A stretch of 64,000 nucleotides of DNA from Streptomyces sp. BA2 (GCF_009769735.1 NZ_WSRO01000002.1:5096001-5160000), one strand, 5' to 3'; counted from the first letter of the stretch, positions 8,192 to 16,484 are shown. The notes: generated from the letters alone by a model not told the origin. Numbers and translations are program-made.

Positions 8192-10156
8192 CTAGTCCTC
8201 GCTCGGCGCGGCCGGCAGCTTGGTCTGGATCAGGTCCATCACGGAGGAGTCCGTGAGCGTGGTGACGTCGCCCAGCTCGCGGTTCTCGGCGACGTCACGC
8301 AGCAGGCGGCGCATGATCTTCCCGGACCGCGTCTTCGGCAGCTCGGCCACCGGAAGGATGCGCTTCGGCTTGGCGATCGGGCCGAGGGCCGTGCCCACGT
8401 GGCCCCGCAGGTCCGCCACGAGCCCCTCGTCGTCGGCGTTCGCCGTGCCCCGCAGGATCACGAACGCGACGATGGCCTGACCGGTGGTCTCGTCCGCCGC
8501 GCCCACGACCGCCGCCTCGGCGACCGACGGGTGCGAAACGAGCGCCGACTCGACCTCGGTGGTGGAGATGTTGTGCCCGGACACGAGCATCACGTCGTCC
8601 ACGCGGCCGAGCAGCCAGATGTCGCCGTCGTCGTCCTTCTTGGCGCCGTCTCCGGCGAAGTACTTGCCTTCGAAGCGCGACCAGTACGTGTCGAGGAAAC
8701 GCTGGTCGTCGCCCCAGATGGTCCGCAGCATCGAGGGCCACGGCTCGGTCAGGACGAGGTAGCCGCCACCGCCGTCCGGCACTTCGCGCGCCTCGTCGTC
8801 GACGACGGTCGCGGCGATGCCCGGCAGTGCGCGCTGGGCGCTGCCCGGCTTGGTCTCGGTCACGCCCGGCAGCGGCGAGATCATCATGGCGCCGGTCTCG
8901 GTCTGCCACCAGGTGTCCACGATGGGGCACTTGTCGGCGCCGATGTTCTTCCGGTACCACATCCAGGCCTCGGGGTTGATCGGCTCACCGACCGACCCGA
9001 GGACCCGCAGGCTGCTGAGGTCGAACTTCGCGGGGATGTCGTCGCCCCACTTCATGAACGTACGAATCGCCGTCGGCGCCGTGTAGAGGATGGTCACGCC
9101 GTACTTCTGGACGATCTCCCAGAAGCGCCCCTGGTGCGGGGTGTCGGGCGTGCCCTCGTACATGACCTGCGTCGCGCCGTTCGCCAGCGGGCCGTACGTG
9201 ATGTACGAGTGCCCGGTGACCCAGCCGATGTCGGCCGTGCACCAGTAGACGTCGGTCTCCGGCTTGAGGTCGAAGACGGCGTGGTGGGTGTACGCGGCCT
9301 GGGTGAGATAGCCGCCGGAGGTGTGGAGGATGCCCTTCGGCTTACCCGTCGTACCCGACGTGTAGAGGATGAAGAGCGGGTTCTCGGCGTCGAAGGCCTG
9401 TGGCGTGTGCTCGGCGGACTGGCGCTCGGTGAGCTCGTGCCACCACACGTCGCGGCTCTCGGTCCACGCCACGTCCTGGCCGGTGCGGCGCACGACGAGT
9501 ACGTGCTCGACGGAGCTTCCCTCGCGCGACACGGCGTCGTCGACCGCGGGCTTCAGGGCGGCGGGCTTGCCCCTGCGGTAGCCGCCGTCGGAGGTGATGA
9601 CGACCTTGGCGTCGGCGTCCTTCACGCGCGTGGCGATGGCGTCGGCGGAGAAACCGCCGAAGACGACGGAGTGCGCGGCGCCGATGCGGGCACAGGCCAG
9701 CATCGACACGACGGCCTCGGGGATCATCGGCAGGTAGACGGCGACGCGGTCGCCCTGCTGGACGCCCAGTTCGGTCAGTGCGTTGGCGGCCCGGCTGACC
9801 TCGTCCTTGAGTTCGGCGTAGGTGATGGCCCGGCTGTCACCGGGCTCACCCTCGAAGTGGATCGCCACGCGGTCGCCGTGGCCCGCCTCGACATGACGGT
9901 CGACGCAGTTGTACGCGACGTTGAGCTTCCCGTCGGCGAACCATTTCGCGAAGGGCGGGTTCGACCAGTCGAGCGTCTCGGTCGGTTCGGTGGCCCAGGT
10001 CAGCCGGCGGGCCTGCTCGGCCCAGAAGCCGAGCCGGTCAGCCTTGGCCTGTTCGTACGCCTCCGCGGTGACGTTGGCGTTGGCCGCCAGGTCGGCCGGC
10101 GGCGCGAACCTTCGCTCTTCTTTAAGCATGTTGGCGATGGACGGACGCTCGTTCAC
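8192..10156 (-). CDS. acs: Acetyl-CoA synthetase (5' end supplied by the prophage)
   Basis: AMP-forming acetate-CoA ligase, 654 residues, activating acetate through acetyl-AMP. The adenylation P-loop is YTSGTTGKPKG, and the C-terminal PKTRSGKIMRRLL carries the lysine that is acetylated in this family. The gene is full length, but its first ten codons and everything upstream are prophage DNA. The present N terminus is MNERPSIANMLKEERRF. The host version, rebuilt by joining the stub at 44516-44481 to codon 10 here, reads VSNESLANLLKEERRF. The GTG start at 10156 follows GTTGGGAG. Expression should now depend on the phage promoter at 10224-10252. Confidence 0.95.
   Translation of the reverse strand: MNERPSIANMLKEERRFAPPADLAANANVTAEAYEQAKADRLGFWAEQARRLTWATEPTETLDWSNPPFAKWFADGKLNVAYNCVDRHVEAGHGDRVAIHFEGEPGDSRAITYAELKDEVSRAANALTELGVQQGDRVAVYLPMIPEAVVSMLACARIGAAHSVVFGGFSADAIATRVKDADAKVVITSDGGYRRGKPAALKPAVDDAVSREGSSVEHVLVVRRTGQDVAWTESRDVWWHELTERQSAEHTPQAFDAENPLFILYTSGTTGKPKGILHTSGGYLTQAAYTHHAVFDLKPETDVYWCTADIGWVTGHSYITYGPLANGATQVMYEGTPDTPHQGRFWEIVQKYGVTILYTAPTAIRTFMKWGDDIPAKFDLSSLRVLGSVGEPINPEAWMWYRKNIGADKCPIVDTWWQTETGAMMISPLPGVTETKPGSAQRALPGIAATVVDDEAREVPDGGGGYLVLTEPWPSMLRTIWGDDQRFLDTYWSRFEGKYFAGDGAKKDDDGDIWLLGRVDDVMLVSGHNISTTEVESALVSHPSVAEAAVVGAADETTGQAIVAFVILRGTANADDEGLVADLRGHVGTALGPIAKPKRILPVAELPKTRSGKIMRRLLRDVAENRELGDVTTLTDSSVMDLIQTKLPAAPSED
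10107..10153. other. attL: attL of the serine-integrase prophage
   Basis: A 21-bp arm at 10133-10153 (minus strand begins AACGAGCGTCCG and ends ATCGCC) is repeated in inverted orientation at 44461-44481. The predicted crossover dinucleotide is CT on the minus strand, plus-strand AG at 10125-10126, within acs codon 10. Sequence left of it is host acs and sequence right of it is phage. The arms flank a 14-bp spacer in the reconstructed attP, and the CT lies exactly at its centre. Confidence 0.88.
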
Positions 10157-10194
10157 TGGTGGGCTCCCAACAACATGCAGACAATTCCGGCTCG

Positions 10195-10252
10195 TGGTTT
10201 AGACCAATCTGACAACCGCTTGGATTCTTCTGCGGTTGTGAGTGCAGGTCAA
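10195..10252 (-). promoter_or_regulatory. Phage-borne acs promoter with dre-like operator
   Basis: On the minus strand, TTGACC (10252-10247) and AAGAAT (10229-10224) are separated by 17 bp and form a good sigma-70-type promoter reading into acs. Just downstream of the expected start site, TGGTCTAAACCA (plus-strand 10195-10206) is one base from the DasR-responsive palindrome TGGTCTAGACCA. The host sequence upstream of the stranded acs start also carries GGTCTAAACCA (44604-44614). DasR control is inference. Confidence 0.6.
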
Positions 10253-10404
10253 CCCCTTCCGATCCTGGCACTTGGGGCGGCGCGGGGTACAGGGGGGTAA
10301 TTACGAGCGTGGTGCGTGTTGCCGTGCCCGACCTACACACGAGCGAGTACAGCAGCGCGCCCCTGGGCGGAGCGATCCCCCAGAGGCGGGCTGTTCTTCA
10401 ACGG

Positions 10405-11538
10405 TCAGAGCTGGGCGTGCCACTTACCGCGGGCGAGGACGGTACGGCCGTCGGGACTGATGAAGACGCGGGCCCCGCGCACGGGGAGTTCCCCACTGGC
10501 GAGCCAGTCGTGACGGATGCCGTCGAGGACGTCCCACAGGCGGCGGGGGCCGCCCTGGTGGACGGTCGGTCGGTCGGTGCCCTCGGCGGTCGCACGGGCC
10601 CACGAGCCGTCGGCGTGGGCCATGATCGCGGTTCGTTGCCCGTCGTGCTCGCGGTACTCGTGCACGATGCCGGGGGCGGTGACGCTGAGCATGGAATCGA
10701 GGTCCCATGCCTGCTCGACGTTGACGACCGGATAGGGGCTGGTCGTGATGTTGTCGCCGTCCTGGTGCTGTGCGGCGGCGAGCAGTGGGGCGAGGCTGGG
10801 CGGGTAGTCGTCACCGTGGCGTACGGGCATGAATCCGGCGCGGTCCCACAGCACGCGCCCGGTGGCGCCGCCGTCGCTGTCCTTGTCCGCGGTGATGAGC
10901 AGCGAGGTACCCGCGATGGTGGTCACGAGTCGCCCACCCCGGCACAGCGCGGTGAGCCAGCTTGGCGGGATGGTGCGCACAGAGACCATGGAAACGAGAC
11001 GGTCGGCGCTCTCGGCGGCGACGGGGAGTGCGCCGGTAGCGTCCGCAGTCTCGATGCGCGGGCCGAGGGCGATGGTGTCGAGCCGTTCCCGTGCGCTCTC
11101 GACGAGATAGGGGTCGACGTCCACGCTCGTCACCTGCTCGGAGTGCAGACGGCGGGCGGCGAGGGCTGTGCCGTACCCGGTGCCGGTGCCGACGTACAGC
11201 AATTGGTCGCCGTCGTCGAGGTAGGCGTACCGCAGCATGCTGACGACAAGGCTCGGCAGGGTGGCGGAGGACGTGGGACGGCCGGCGGGGTGGTCGTCGG
11301 CCTTGGCGCGGTCGGCATGGTGCGGGCCGACGCGGGTTACGAGGGATCTGTCGCGGTAGGCGGCGGCGTACCACTGGCCCTCGTCGTACGGGGCGTGGAG
11401 GGCCCATCCGTCGTCAGTGCGCTCCCACCAGCGGGGCACGAACAGGTGGCGCGGGGTGCCTGCCACGTGGTCGCGCCATCGTGAGGTGCGGTGGGTGACG
11501 TCCTCGGCGAGGGCTTGCGCGTGTGGTCGCCAGTTCAC
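10405..11538 (-). CDS. PIMT-like O-methyltransferase (peptide-maturation type)
   Basis: A 377-residue protein starting VNWRPHAQALAEDVTH. It has an extended actinobacterial protein-L-isoaspartate methyltransferase fold. SAM-binding motif I is LLYVGTGTGYGTALAARRL, followed by VTSVDVDPYLVESA and RIETADATGALP. The C-terminal half ends in RRLWDVLDGIRHDW. Relatives accompany ATP-grasp and FxLD RiPP loci, where they methylate Asp side chains of precursor peptides. The GTG start overlaps the radical SAM stop by 4 bp (GTGA), so the two are translationally coupled. Its partner substrate is not known; no ATP-grasp gene is present. Confidence 0.82.
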   Translation of the reverse strand: MNWRPHAQALAEDVTHRTSRWRDHVAGTPRHLFVPRWWERTDDGWALHAPYDEGQWYAAAYRDRSLVTRVGPHHADRAKADDHPAGRPTSSATLPSLVVSMLRYAYLDDGDQLLYVGTGTGYGTALAARRLHSEQVTSVDVDPYLVESARERLDTIALGPRIETADATGALPVAAESADRLVSMVSVRTIPPSWLTALCRGGRLVTTIAGTSLLITADKDSDGGATGRVLWDRAGFMPVRHGDDYPPSLAPLLAAAQHQDGDNITTSPYPVVNVEQAWDLDSMLSVTAPGIVHEYREHDGQRTAIMAHADGSWARATAEGTDRPTVHQGGPRRLWDVLDGIRHDWLASGELPVRGARVFISPDGRTVLARGKWHAQL

Positions 11539-12494
11539 GCGATGGCCTCCAGGGAGAGTGGGGCGGCGGGGGTGGTGTAGGCGGGGTTGCACGCGGGGGT
11601 GTTGCTCGGGTCGCAATCGCTGGAGTCGTCGGGGGTGCAGCCGACTGCGGTTGCGGTGTGGCCCGTGACGGGTGTGCAGGGGTTCGTGTCGCCGGGGTTA
11701 CAGCCTGCGGAGTCCTCGGGGGTGCATGCGCTACGGGGCGTGGGGATGGTCGCTGTGATTTCAGACCATAGGGCGTCGTGCAGGATCTCGTGCAGGGGTC
11801 GTTCGCGGACGTTTCCGGCTTCCAGGAAACGGCTCAGGATGCACCCGGACACGTTGCCGTCGGGGTCGATGGATACGCGGTGGCGGAAGCAGTGGCCGCA
11901 CAGTTCGTCGACGGTGGGGATAGTGCCTGTAGCGGCGCGGCCTACCTTCCGGGCGCGGTCGACGTCGACGCGTTTCACGCCGAGGGCGCGTAGCTCGGCC
12001 TCGGCTTCCGCGATGCGCTGTCCGGGGTTGACCTCGACGATTCCGACGCGCAAGGGGATGTTGCGGTCGAGGGCTTCGAGGATGTTCGCGCGGGTGCGGC
12101 CGTGGCTGCCCTTGCCCTGCGTGATCCGCTCGTGCTGCTCGGCCTGGTCGGAGTAGTAAGAGGTGGCCAGGGCGACGCGGGGGTGGTCGAGGGCCCGCCA
12201 GAGGGCGGGACGGATGTGGGTGAGGTTGCTGTAGACCTCGACGAACAGGCCGAGTTTTGTCGCGCGTTCGATGTAGTGGGGCAGGTGGGGCGAGAGGGTG
12301 GGCTCGCCGCCGATCATCTGCACGGCGGGGATGCTGAGTGCGGCAATGTCGGTGATGACCTCATCCCAATTATCGCGGGTCATGAGGCCCGAACTCACCT
12401 TGGGGCCGGACATGGTGCAGCAGTGCGCGCATTGGAGATCACAGGTGCCGGTGATCTCCAACTCGACAGAGCGGATGGTGTCGAGGGCGTTCAT
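11535..12494 (-). CDS. Radical SAM protein with a Cys-x-Pro repeat tail
   Basis: A 319-residue protein. The CX3CX2C cluster site is GTCDLQCAHC near residue 15, followed by GGEPTLSPHLP. A SPASM-like region LCGHCFRHRVSIDPDG continues to GCILSRFLEAGN. The last roughly 60 residues hold six Cys, each in a C-x-P unit (CTP, CNP, CTP, CTP, CDP, CNP), spaced 8, 8, 13, 8 and 8 residues apart and surrounded by Asp, Ser and Thr. Similar Cys-Pro tails occur, from memory, in other actinobacterial radical SAM proteins. The tail could bind extra Fe-S clusters or be a substrate in cis. The methyltransferase gene follows with a GTGA overlap. Confidence 0.85.
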   Translation of the reverse strand: MNALDTIRSVELEITGTCDLQCAHCCTMSGPKVSSGLMTRDNWDEVITDIAALSIPAVQMIGGEPTLSPHLPHYIERATKLGLFVEVYSNLTHIRPALWRALDHPRVALATSYYSDQAEQHERITQGKGSHGRTRANILEALDRNIPLRVGIVEVNPGQRIAEAEAELRALGVKRVDVDRARKVGRAATGTIPTVDELCGHCFRHRVSIDPDGNVSGCILSRFLEAGNVRERPLHEILHDALWSEITATIPTPRSACTPEDSAGCNPGDTNPCTPVTGHTATAVGCTPDDSSDCDPSNTPACNPAYTTPAAPLSLEAIA

Positions 12495-12569
12495 ACGTGC
12501 GTCCTCTCGGTTGGGTGAGAGACGCGGCCCGGCTCGGGGTGAGCGCGGGCCGCTGTGGGGCCCGCGCCC

Positions 12570-13073
12570 CTACCGCAAGAAGGGCCGTTGCGGGGGAGCC
12601 TCGACCGGTCGACCGCGGTAGGGGGCGGGAGTCTGGGGCGGCGGCGTGAGGCCGCGCGCGTGGGTGAGGATGGGCCGCGCCGTGAGTGCGTAGCTCGTGC
12701 GGTCGTCTGTGACGGTGAAGGCGTAGAGGCCGCCGTCGCGCATCGCGGTGAGCGCCTGGTCGTGCTCGGCGACGTCAGTCGGCCATGCCCGCAGGGCGGT
12801 TGCCGGGTCGAGGGCCGGGCGGAGTGCGGCGACGCGCAGGGCACGCGGCGGCATCCACTGTGTGTCGAGGGGCGGATCGATCAGGTCTGCTAAGCGCGAT
12901 GCCTGGGCAGTGAGCCAGCGGACGGCGAGGCGTGGCGAGGGTGCGGCGTACCCGGCGAGCAGCCACTCGCGGGCGCTGTGCGCTGCTGGTTCGGCGAGCG
13001 TGCACTCGCACCACAACCCGTTGCGCGCCGGTGGCACCTGTACCAGCCAGGGCGCGCAGTCGGCGGCCGTCAC
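12570..13073 (-). CDS. Conserved actinobacterial protein of unknown function
   Basis: A 167-residue protein beginning VTAADCAPWLVQVPPARNG. It is hydrophilic with a Trp-rich middle (NGLWCECTLAEPAAHSAREW, QWMPPRALR) and a Pro-rich C terminus. No catalytic motif is recognised. The GTG start at 13073 overlaps the stop of the DUF7848 gene by 4 bp, which fixes the start. A 75-bp gap with a hairpin (12543-12567) separates it from the radical SAM gene. I recall similar proteins beside DUF7848 in other Streptomyces accessory regions. Confidence 0.7.
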   Translation of the reverse strand: MTAADCAPWLVQVPPARNGLWCECTLAEPAAHSAREWLLAGYAAPSPRLAVRWLTAQASRLADLIDPPLDTQWMPPRALRVAALRPALDPATALRAWPTDVAEHDQALTAMRDGGLYAFTVTDDRTSYALTARPILTHARGLTPPPQTPAPYRGRPVEAPPQRPFLR

Positions 13074-13309
13074 GGGTACGTCCTGGGCTCGGCGCGGTAG
13101 GGGCGCGTGAGGTGCTCTCGGTAGGCGAGGTGCGTCGGGTAGCTCTTCAGGTGGTTGAACACCCAGTTCAGGGGCCCGTCGACATCCTCGGCGGTGGAGC
13201 TGGCTTGCTCGCAGGCTACGCACTCCATGCAGTGCGTGACCGGTTCGGCGTCCGCGTCCTGGTTCGGTGCGACGTGGTACTCGCGGTACACGTATAAGAC
13301 GCGTGTCAT
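13070..13309 (-). CDS. DUF7848-type small Cys-containing protein
   Basis: A 79-residue protein, MTRVLYVYREYHVAPNQDA at the N terminus. It contains a CMECVACEQ motif and a C-terminal HLAYREHLTRPYRAEP. This layout matches the Streptomyces DUF7848 family as I remember it. The paired CxxC-type cysteines suggest metal binding. The ATG overlaps the stop of the upstream 55-residue gene (ATGA), and the stop overlaps the next gene's GTG. Function unknown. Confidence 0.72.
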   Translation of the reverse strand: MTRVLYVYREYHVAPNQDADAEPVTHCMECVACEQASSTAEDVDGPLNWVFNHLKSYPTHLAYREHLTRPYRAEPRTYP

Positions 13310-13473
13310 TTCGGCCCCTCGCCTCGCTGAATGCCGAGGTGCGCATTGATCTTGTCCGCTAACTCCTCAATCAACGCGTCGAGTTCGGCCAAGGGGACCA
13401 GGTCTTCGAGCGGCTGGCCGGTGCCTACCTGATCGCTCAACACGTGATCGTCGGGGTGGGGCTGGTAGTTCAT
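13306..13473 (-). CDS. 55-residue acidic protein, first gene of the cargo operon
   Basis: Sequence begins MNYQPHPDDHVLSDQ and ends GIQRGEGPK. It has an amphipathic helix (PLAELDALIEELADKINAHL) and no Cys. The ATG at 13473 has GAAGG upstream and was preferred over the TTG at 13488. As the first small gene of a radical SAM/methyltransferase operon it occupies the place of a RiPP precursor, but nothing in its sequence shows a core peptide. It could equally be a small regulator or partner protein. Confidence 0.6.
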   Translation of the reverse strand: MNYQPHPDDHVLSDQVGTGQPLEDLVPLAELDALIEELADKINAHLGIQRGEGPK

Positions 13474-13527
13474 GGGGGCGGCCTTCAATCAAATGTGGCG
13501 GCGTGGTGCATGACGGCACCTGTCCCA

Positions 13528-13552
13528 TGCACTCAGTCGCGAGATGAGTGCA
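13528..13552. promoter_or_regulatory. Inverted repeat in divergent promoter region
   Basis: TGCACTCA (13528-13535) and TGAGTGCA (13545-13552) form a perfect inverted repeat with a 9-bp spacer. It lies in the 247-bp gap between the minus-strand cargo operon and the plus-strand XRE gene. It is a plausible operator for the neighbouring XRE regulator. Confidence 0.5.
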
Positions 13553-13720
13553 CTACGTCACAACCAGAGTGCTCCTCAACTACCCCCGCGTGCAACCTAC
13601 TCACTCGATAAATGCAAAATTGCACGGCATCGTTGACGATCCGGCATAGCGTGCACGGGGGCGGTAGCCTCACGATCACGCAGGCGGCAAACTGGCCGGT
13701 GAGGGAAGGGGGTAGGGGCG

Positions 13721-14536
13721 GTGAGCGCTCCCACGGTCCGGCGGCGCAGGCTCGGTGCAAAGCTGAGAGCACTTCGCGAGGCCCTGAACCTGACCGGCGA
13801 GGACGTCGTCGAAAAGAGCGGCGACCGATTCACCACGGCGAAGATCAGCCGTATCGAGACGGCGCGCGTGGCGGCCCAACGGTCCGACGTCGAGCTACTT
13901 CTCGACCTGTACGGCGTCGACGATATGGAGCTACGTGCGGCCCTGCTGACCCTGACAAAGGAAGGCGCACGCCGCGGTTGGTGGCACTCGTACCGAGGTG
14001 TACTCACGCCTGTGTACGAGGACTTGATCAGCTTGGAAGCTGAGGCAGAGTCTGTCTCAACGTGGCAGCTCGGCGTGATTCCCGGCCTGCTCCAGACCAG
14101 CGAGTACGCCCGCGAGATCATCCGTGCCACGTCCATGTCCGATGCGATCGCGGCGAACATCGATGCATTGGTCGAGGTGCGGCTCGCTCGCCAGGCCGTA
14201 CTCACACGTGAAGAGCCCTTGACCCTGTGGGCGATTATTGCGGAACAGGCCCTACGGTCATCGTCCGAGGTCGACGGGCTGATGCACGAACAGTTGGGAC
14301 GACTGCTCTCCGTAGGGCGTCGAGCAAACGTGAATATCCAAGTGCTCCGGTCGGATGCGCCGTTGCATGTTGGGCAGATGGGCACCTTCACCCTGCTCGG
14401 ATTCGGACCCCATGCCGATCTTGACGTCGTCCATACCGAAGGGCTGACGTCGGCCCTCTACATCGAGGAAACCGACAAGGTCGCTGCACACCGTGACGCC
14501 TGGCAACGGCTCACATCCGCCGCACTCTCGGTCTAG
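13721..14536 (+). CDS. XRE-family regulator of the DUF397-associated (Scr1-like) type
   Basis: A 271-residue protein. The N-terminal helix-turn-helix (about residues 5-65) includes RRRRLGAKLRALREALNLTG and ISRIETARV. The long C-terminal domain (WQLGVIPGLLQTSEYAREII, EEPLTLWAIIAEQALR) is typical of the Streptomyces XRE proteins that precede a DUF397 gene, related to BldB/WhiJ systems. The GTG at 13721 gives the usual N terminus. The DUF397 gene follows 38 bp downstream. The pair may control the divergent cargo operon. Confidence 0.9.
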   Translation: MSAPTVRRRRLGAKLRALREALNLTGEDVVEKSGDRFTTAKISRIETARVAAQRSDVELLLDLYGVDDMELRAALLTLTKEGARRGWWHSYRGVLTPVYEDLISLEAEAESVSTWQLGVIPGLLQTSEYAREIIRATSMSDAIAANIDALVEVRLARQAVLTREEPLTLWAIIAEQALRSSSEVDGLMHEQLGRLLSVGRRANVNIQVLRSDAPLHVGQMGTFTLLGFGPHADLDVVHTEGLTSALYIEETDKVAAHRDAWQRLTSAALSV

Positions 14537-14574
14537 GCTTCGGCGGACCTGATCACAGACATAAGGAAGAACGC

Positions 14575-14784
14575 ATGAGCCATGTTGATGACGCCTCCAC
14601 GCTGCGTGTGACGTGGAAGAAGTCTCCGTATTCCGACAGCGGGGCGCAGTGCGTCGAGTGCGGCAACGTTGATGAGCGGACCACCGCCATTCGGGACAGC
14701 AAGCGGCCTACTGGCCCCGCGCTGCTGTTCCCCCGCATCGCTGTGCATCACCTCGTCGAGGGCATCAAGGCCGACCAGATCTGA
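14575..14784 (+). CDS. DUF397 protein
   Basis: A 69-residue DUF397 domain protein with VTWKKSPYSDSGAQCVECG, VRDSK-like IRDSKRP and a C-terminal hydrophobic stretch. DUF397 proteins act with the XRE partner encoded upstream, often as its antagonist or ligand. A clear RBS (AAGGAAG) precedes the ATG. It is the last gene before the bidirectional terminator at 14801-14838. Confidence 0.9.
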   Translation: MSHVDDASTLRVTWKKSPYSDSGAQCVECGNVDERTTAIRDSKRPTGPALLFPRIAVHHLVEGIKADQI

Positions 14785-14800
14785 CCGCATACACAAAGAG

Positions 14801-14838
14801 CGCCCCCCGTACAGCCGCGAACGGCCGTACGGGGGGCG
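14801..14838. terminator. Bidirectional terminator
   Basis: CGCCCCCCGTAC (14801-14812) pairs perfectly with GTACGGGGGGCG (14827-14838). It separates the convergent DUF397 gene (plus) and lysis cassette (minus). Confidence 0.85.
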
Positions 14839-14846
14839 TGGTGCGT

Positions 14847-15188
14847 CTATCGGGCGGCCAGCTGCCACAGAGACAGAGTGAGGCCGGTAACCGCGACCAG
14901 GGCGGCCACGGATGGGAGCGGCCACCGTGCCCGTTCGAGGGCGTCGAGGCGGGCAATGTCGCGCTTTTGGCGTTCAGTCTCGCCCCGTTCGAGGGTGTCG
15001 AGGCGGGCGTCGTGGTCGTCGATCCGGCGGTCGTGTCCCTTGAGGGCTTCGTCGGTCTGGTCGTGCCGTTGCACGAGCAGGGCGAGGGCGCCGTCGGTGC
15101 GGGTGAAACCGACCTCGATCGTCCGCCGGATGCGCTCCAGTTCGAGGGCGACCGCGGCCGGATCGGACGGTGAGGGCTGGGTCGTCAC
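14847..15188 (-). CDS. Coiled-coil protein with C-terminal membrane anchor (lysis cassette)
   Basis: A 113-residue protein. The middle is a heptad-rich coiled coil (DALALLV..RHDQTDEALKGHDRRIDDHDARLDTLERGE) and the C terminus is one hydrophobic helix (LPSVAALVAVTGLTLSLWQL). Actinophage lysis modules often have such a DUF2746-like protein next to the holin, perhaps as a second holin or spanin-like component. The GTG overlaps the holin stop by 4 bp. It is the last gene of the late operon. Confidence 0.75.
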   Translation of the reverse strand: MTTQPSPSDPAAVALELERIRRTIEVGFTRTDGALALLVQRHDQTDEALKGHDRRIDDHDARLDTLERGETERQKRDIARLDALERARWPLPSVAALVAVTGLTLSLWQLAAR

Positions 15189-15424
15189 GGCGCGGTGGGC
15201 TCCTTGACGTCGTCGACCAGGCCGAGGCCGACCCGGTCGAGGATGGCCTCGACGCTCGGGAGCGCCATCACGCGGGCGAGGCCGCCCGCGACGGCGAGTC
15301 CGCCGGCCACCCACGGCAGGGAGTCGGGAACGCCGGACGCGGCGACGATGCCGGGGAGCGCGACGGCGAACGCCACGGCGCCTTGCAGGATGGTGCGAAC
15401 GGTGCGCTTGGTCTCGGGGGTCAT
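15185..15424 (-). CDS. Phage holin
   Basis: A 79-residue protein with two hydrophobic helices (about residues 12-30 and 37-55) and a charged C-terminal tail (DDVKEPTAP). It sits directly after the endolysin gene. Small size, two helices and position support a holin that releases the amidase to the cell wall. A GC-rich hairpin (15451-15485) precedes it. Confidence 0.82.
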   Translation of the reverse strand: MTPETKRTVRTILQGAVAFAVALPGIVAASGVPDSLPWVAGGLAVAGGLARVMALPSVEAILDRVGLGLVDDVKEPTAP

Positions 15425-15495
15425 GGGGGGTGTTCCTCTCGGGTGGGTGGGCCCGCCCCGCGGTGCGGTGACCGACGGGGCGGGCGGATTACGGC

Positions 15496-16419
15496 CTACT
15501 TGCCGTAGGCGAGGCGGTGCAGAGCAGCCCAACCACGCGGGCCGATCGCCGGGTCGTGGCGCGTACCGCTCGCGCGGTAGGCCGGGTGGGCGTTGTGGAA
15601 CTTGGCCACGCCAGCTTGGGTCTGCGGGCCGTACGCGTCGGCCTCGGGAACGCCCTTGGCGAGGTATCCGGCGGCCTTCAGCGCCCGCTGTAGCGGCTTA
15701 GCCGACGGGCTCTTTCGGCCCGGTGCGAGGCCCTTGGGGAACGACGGCGGGGTGTAAGGCTTGGGCTTGCCCGGCGTCGGCGGCTTGCTCGGCTCGTCGT
15801 CGTCGAGCAGCTCGTCGACGCGGGCCCGGATCTTGGCCATGGTCAGGGCGGGGCCGCCCTTCTTGCCGATCGGGCCGCGGGGGTCGACCTTGCCGGGCTG
15901 CCATTCAAGGTGACCGATGACGGATTCGGCGCCCCACCCGTGCTTGCGGCAGATACCGGCGGCGGCGCGGGCGATGGCCTCGACCTGGGCCTCGGGCCAC
16001 GGGTCGACGTTGTCGCCCATGTTCACGCACTCAAAGCCGTAGAAGTAGCGGTTGCCGTCGGTGTTCGCTTCGTTGTCGGCGGGCAGGGGGGAGCGTTCGG
16101 CGGTGACGGCGTCGAGTACGTCGTCGTCGCCGTTGCCCGCGTGGTTGGCGCGGCCGTAGCCGACCAGGTGCACGCGTCCGCTCTTGTCGATGACGCCGTG
16201 ACACAGCGGGCCGGGCAGGCTGGCGTGCCCGTCGCGGCACAGGGCGACGGAGTGCGCGGTTCCCGACGTCACGGTGTGGTGGATCATCACTCCGCGCATG
16301 GGCCCCCATGCGCCCCTGTGGTTGCGGTTGTGGTGCGTCCAGTCACCGACGCCCACGACGTCGACGCCTTCGCCGACGATGGCGGCGCGGAAAGCGGTAG
16401 CGGACAAGGGCGGGGCCAT
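15496..16419 (-). CDS. Endolysin: N-acetylmuramoyl-L-alanine amidase
   Basis: A 307-residue protein. An amidase_2 domain (about residues 35-190) has the zinc ligands in GVMIHHTVTSGTAHS and, later, SVIGHLEWQPGKVDPRGP. A Pro-rich linker (PSKPPTPGKPKPYTPP) follows. The C-terminal peptidoglycan-binding domain includes SPSAKPLQRALKAAGYLAKG. It cleaves the bond between N-acetylmuramic acid and the stem peptide. It is placed just before the holin gene and after a minus-strand terminator, so it may have its own promoter. Confidence 0.93.
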   Translation of the reverse strand: MAPPLSATAFRAAIVGEGVDVVGVGDWTHHNRNHRGAWGPMRGVMIHHTVTSGTAHSVALCRDGHASLPGPLCHGVIDKSGRVHLVGYGRANHAGNGDDDVLDAVTAERSPLPADNEANTDGNRYFYGFECVNMGDNVDPWPEAQVEAIARAAAGICRKHGWGAESVIGHLEWQPGKVDPRGPIGKKGGPALTMAKIRARVDELLDDDEPSKPPTPGKPKPYTPPSFPKGLAPGRKSPSAKPLQRALKAAGYLAKGVPEADAYGPQTQAGVAKFHNAHPAYRASGTRHDPAIGPRGWAALHRLAYGK

Positions 16420-16436
16420 AGGGGTTCTCCAGACAT

Positions 16437-16465
16437 GAAAAATGCCCCGACGCGAGGCGCGGGGC
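16437..16465 (-). terminator. Rho-independent terminator between tail and lysis genes
   Basis: GCCCCG (16444-16449) and CGGGGC (16460-16465) form a stem. On the minus strand the hairpin is followed by ATTTTT (plus-strand A-run at 16438-16442). It terminates the tail-gene transcript upstream of the endolysin gene. Confidence 0.75.
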
Positions 16466-16484
16466 GTACGGGGTGGGGAAGAGA

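Noticed and set aside
8399-10300. 633-residue plus-strand open frame opposite acs
   Set aside because: Antisense shadow of acs caused by high GC at codon position 3; Val/Gly/Arg-rich with no motif.
10309-11484. Plus-strand frame starting VVRVAVPDLHTSEYSS near attL
   Set aside because: First thought to be a host gene truncated by the prophage, but it lies inside the element and runs antisense to the methyltransferase. The att analysis shows acs is the target.
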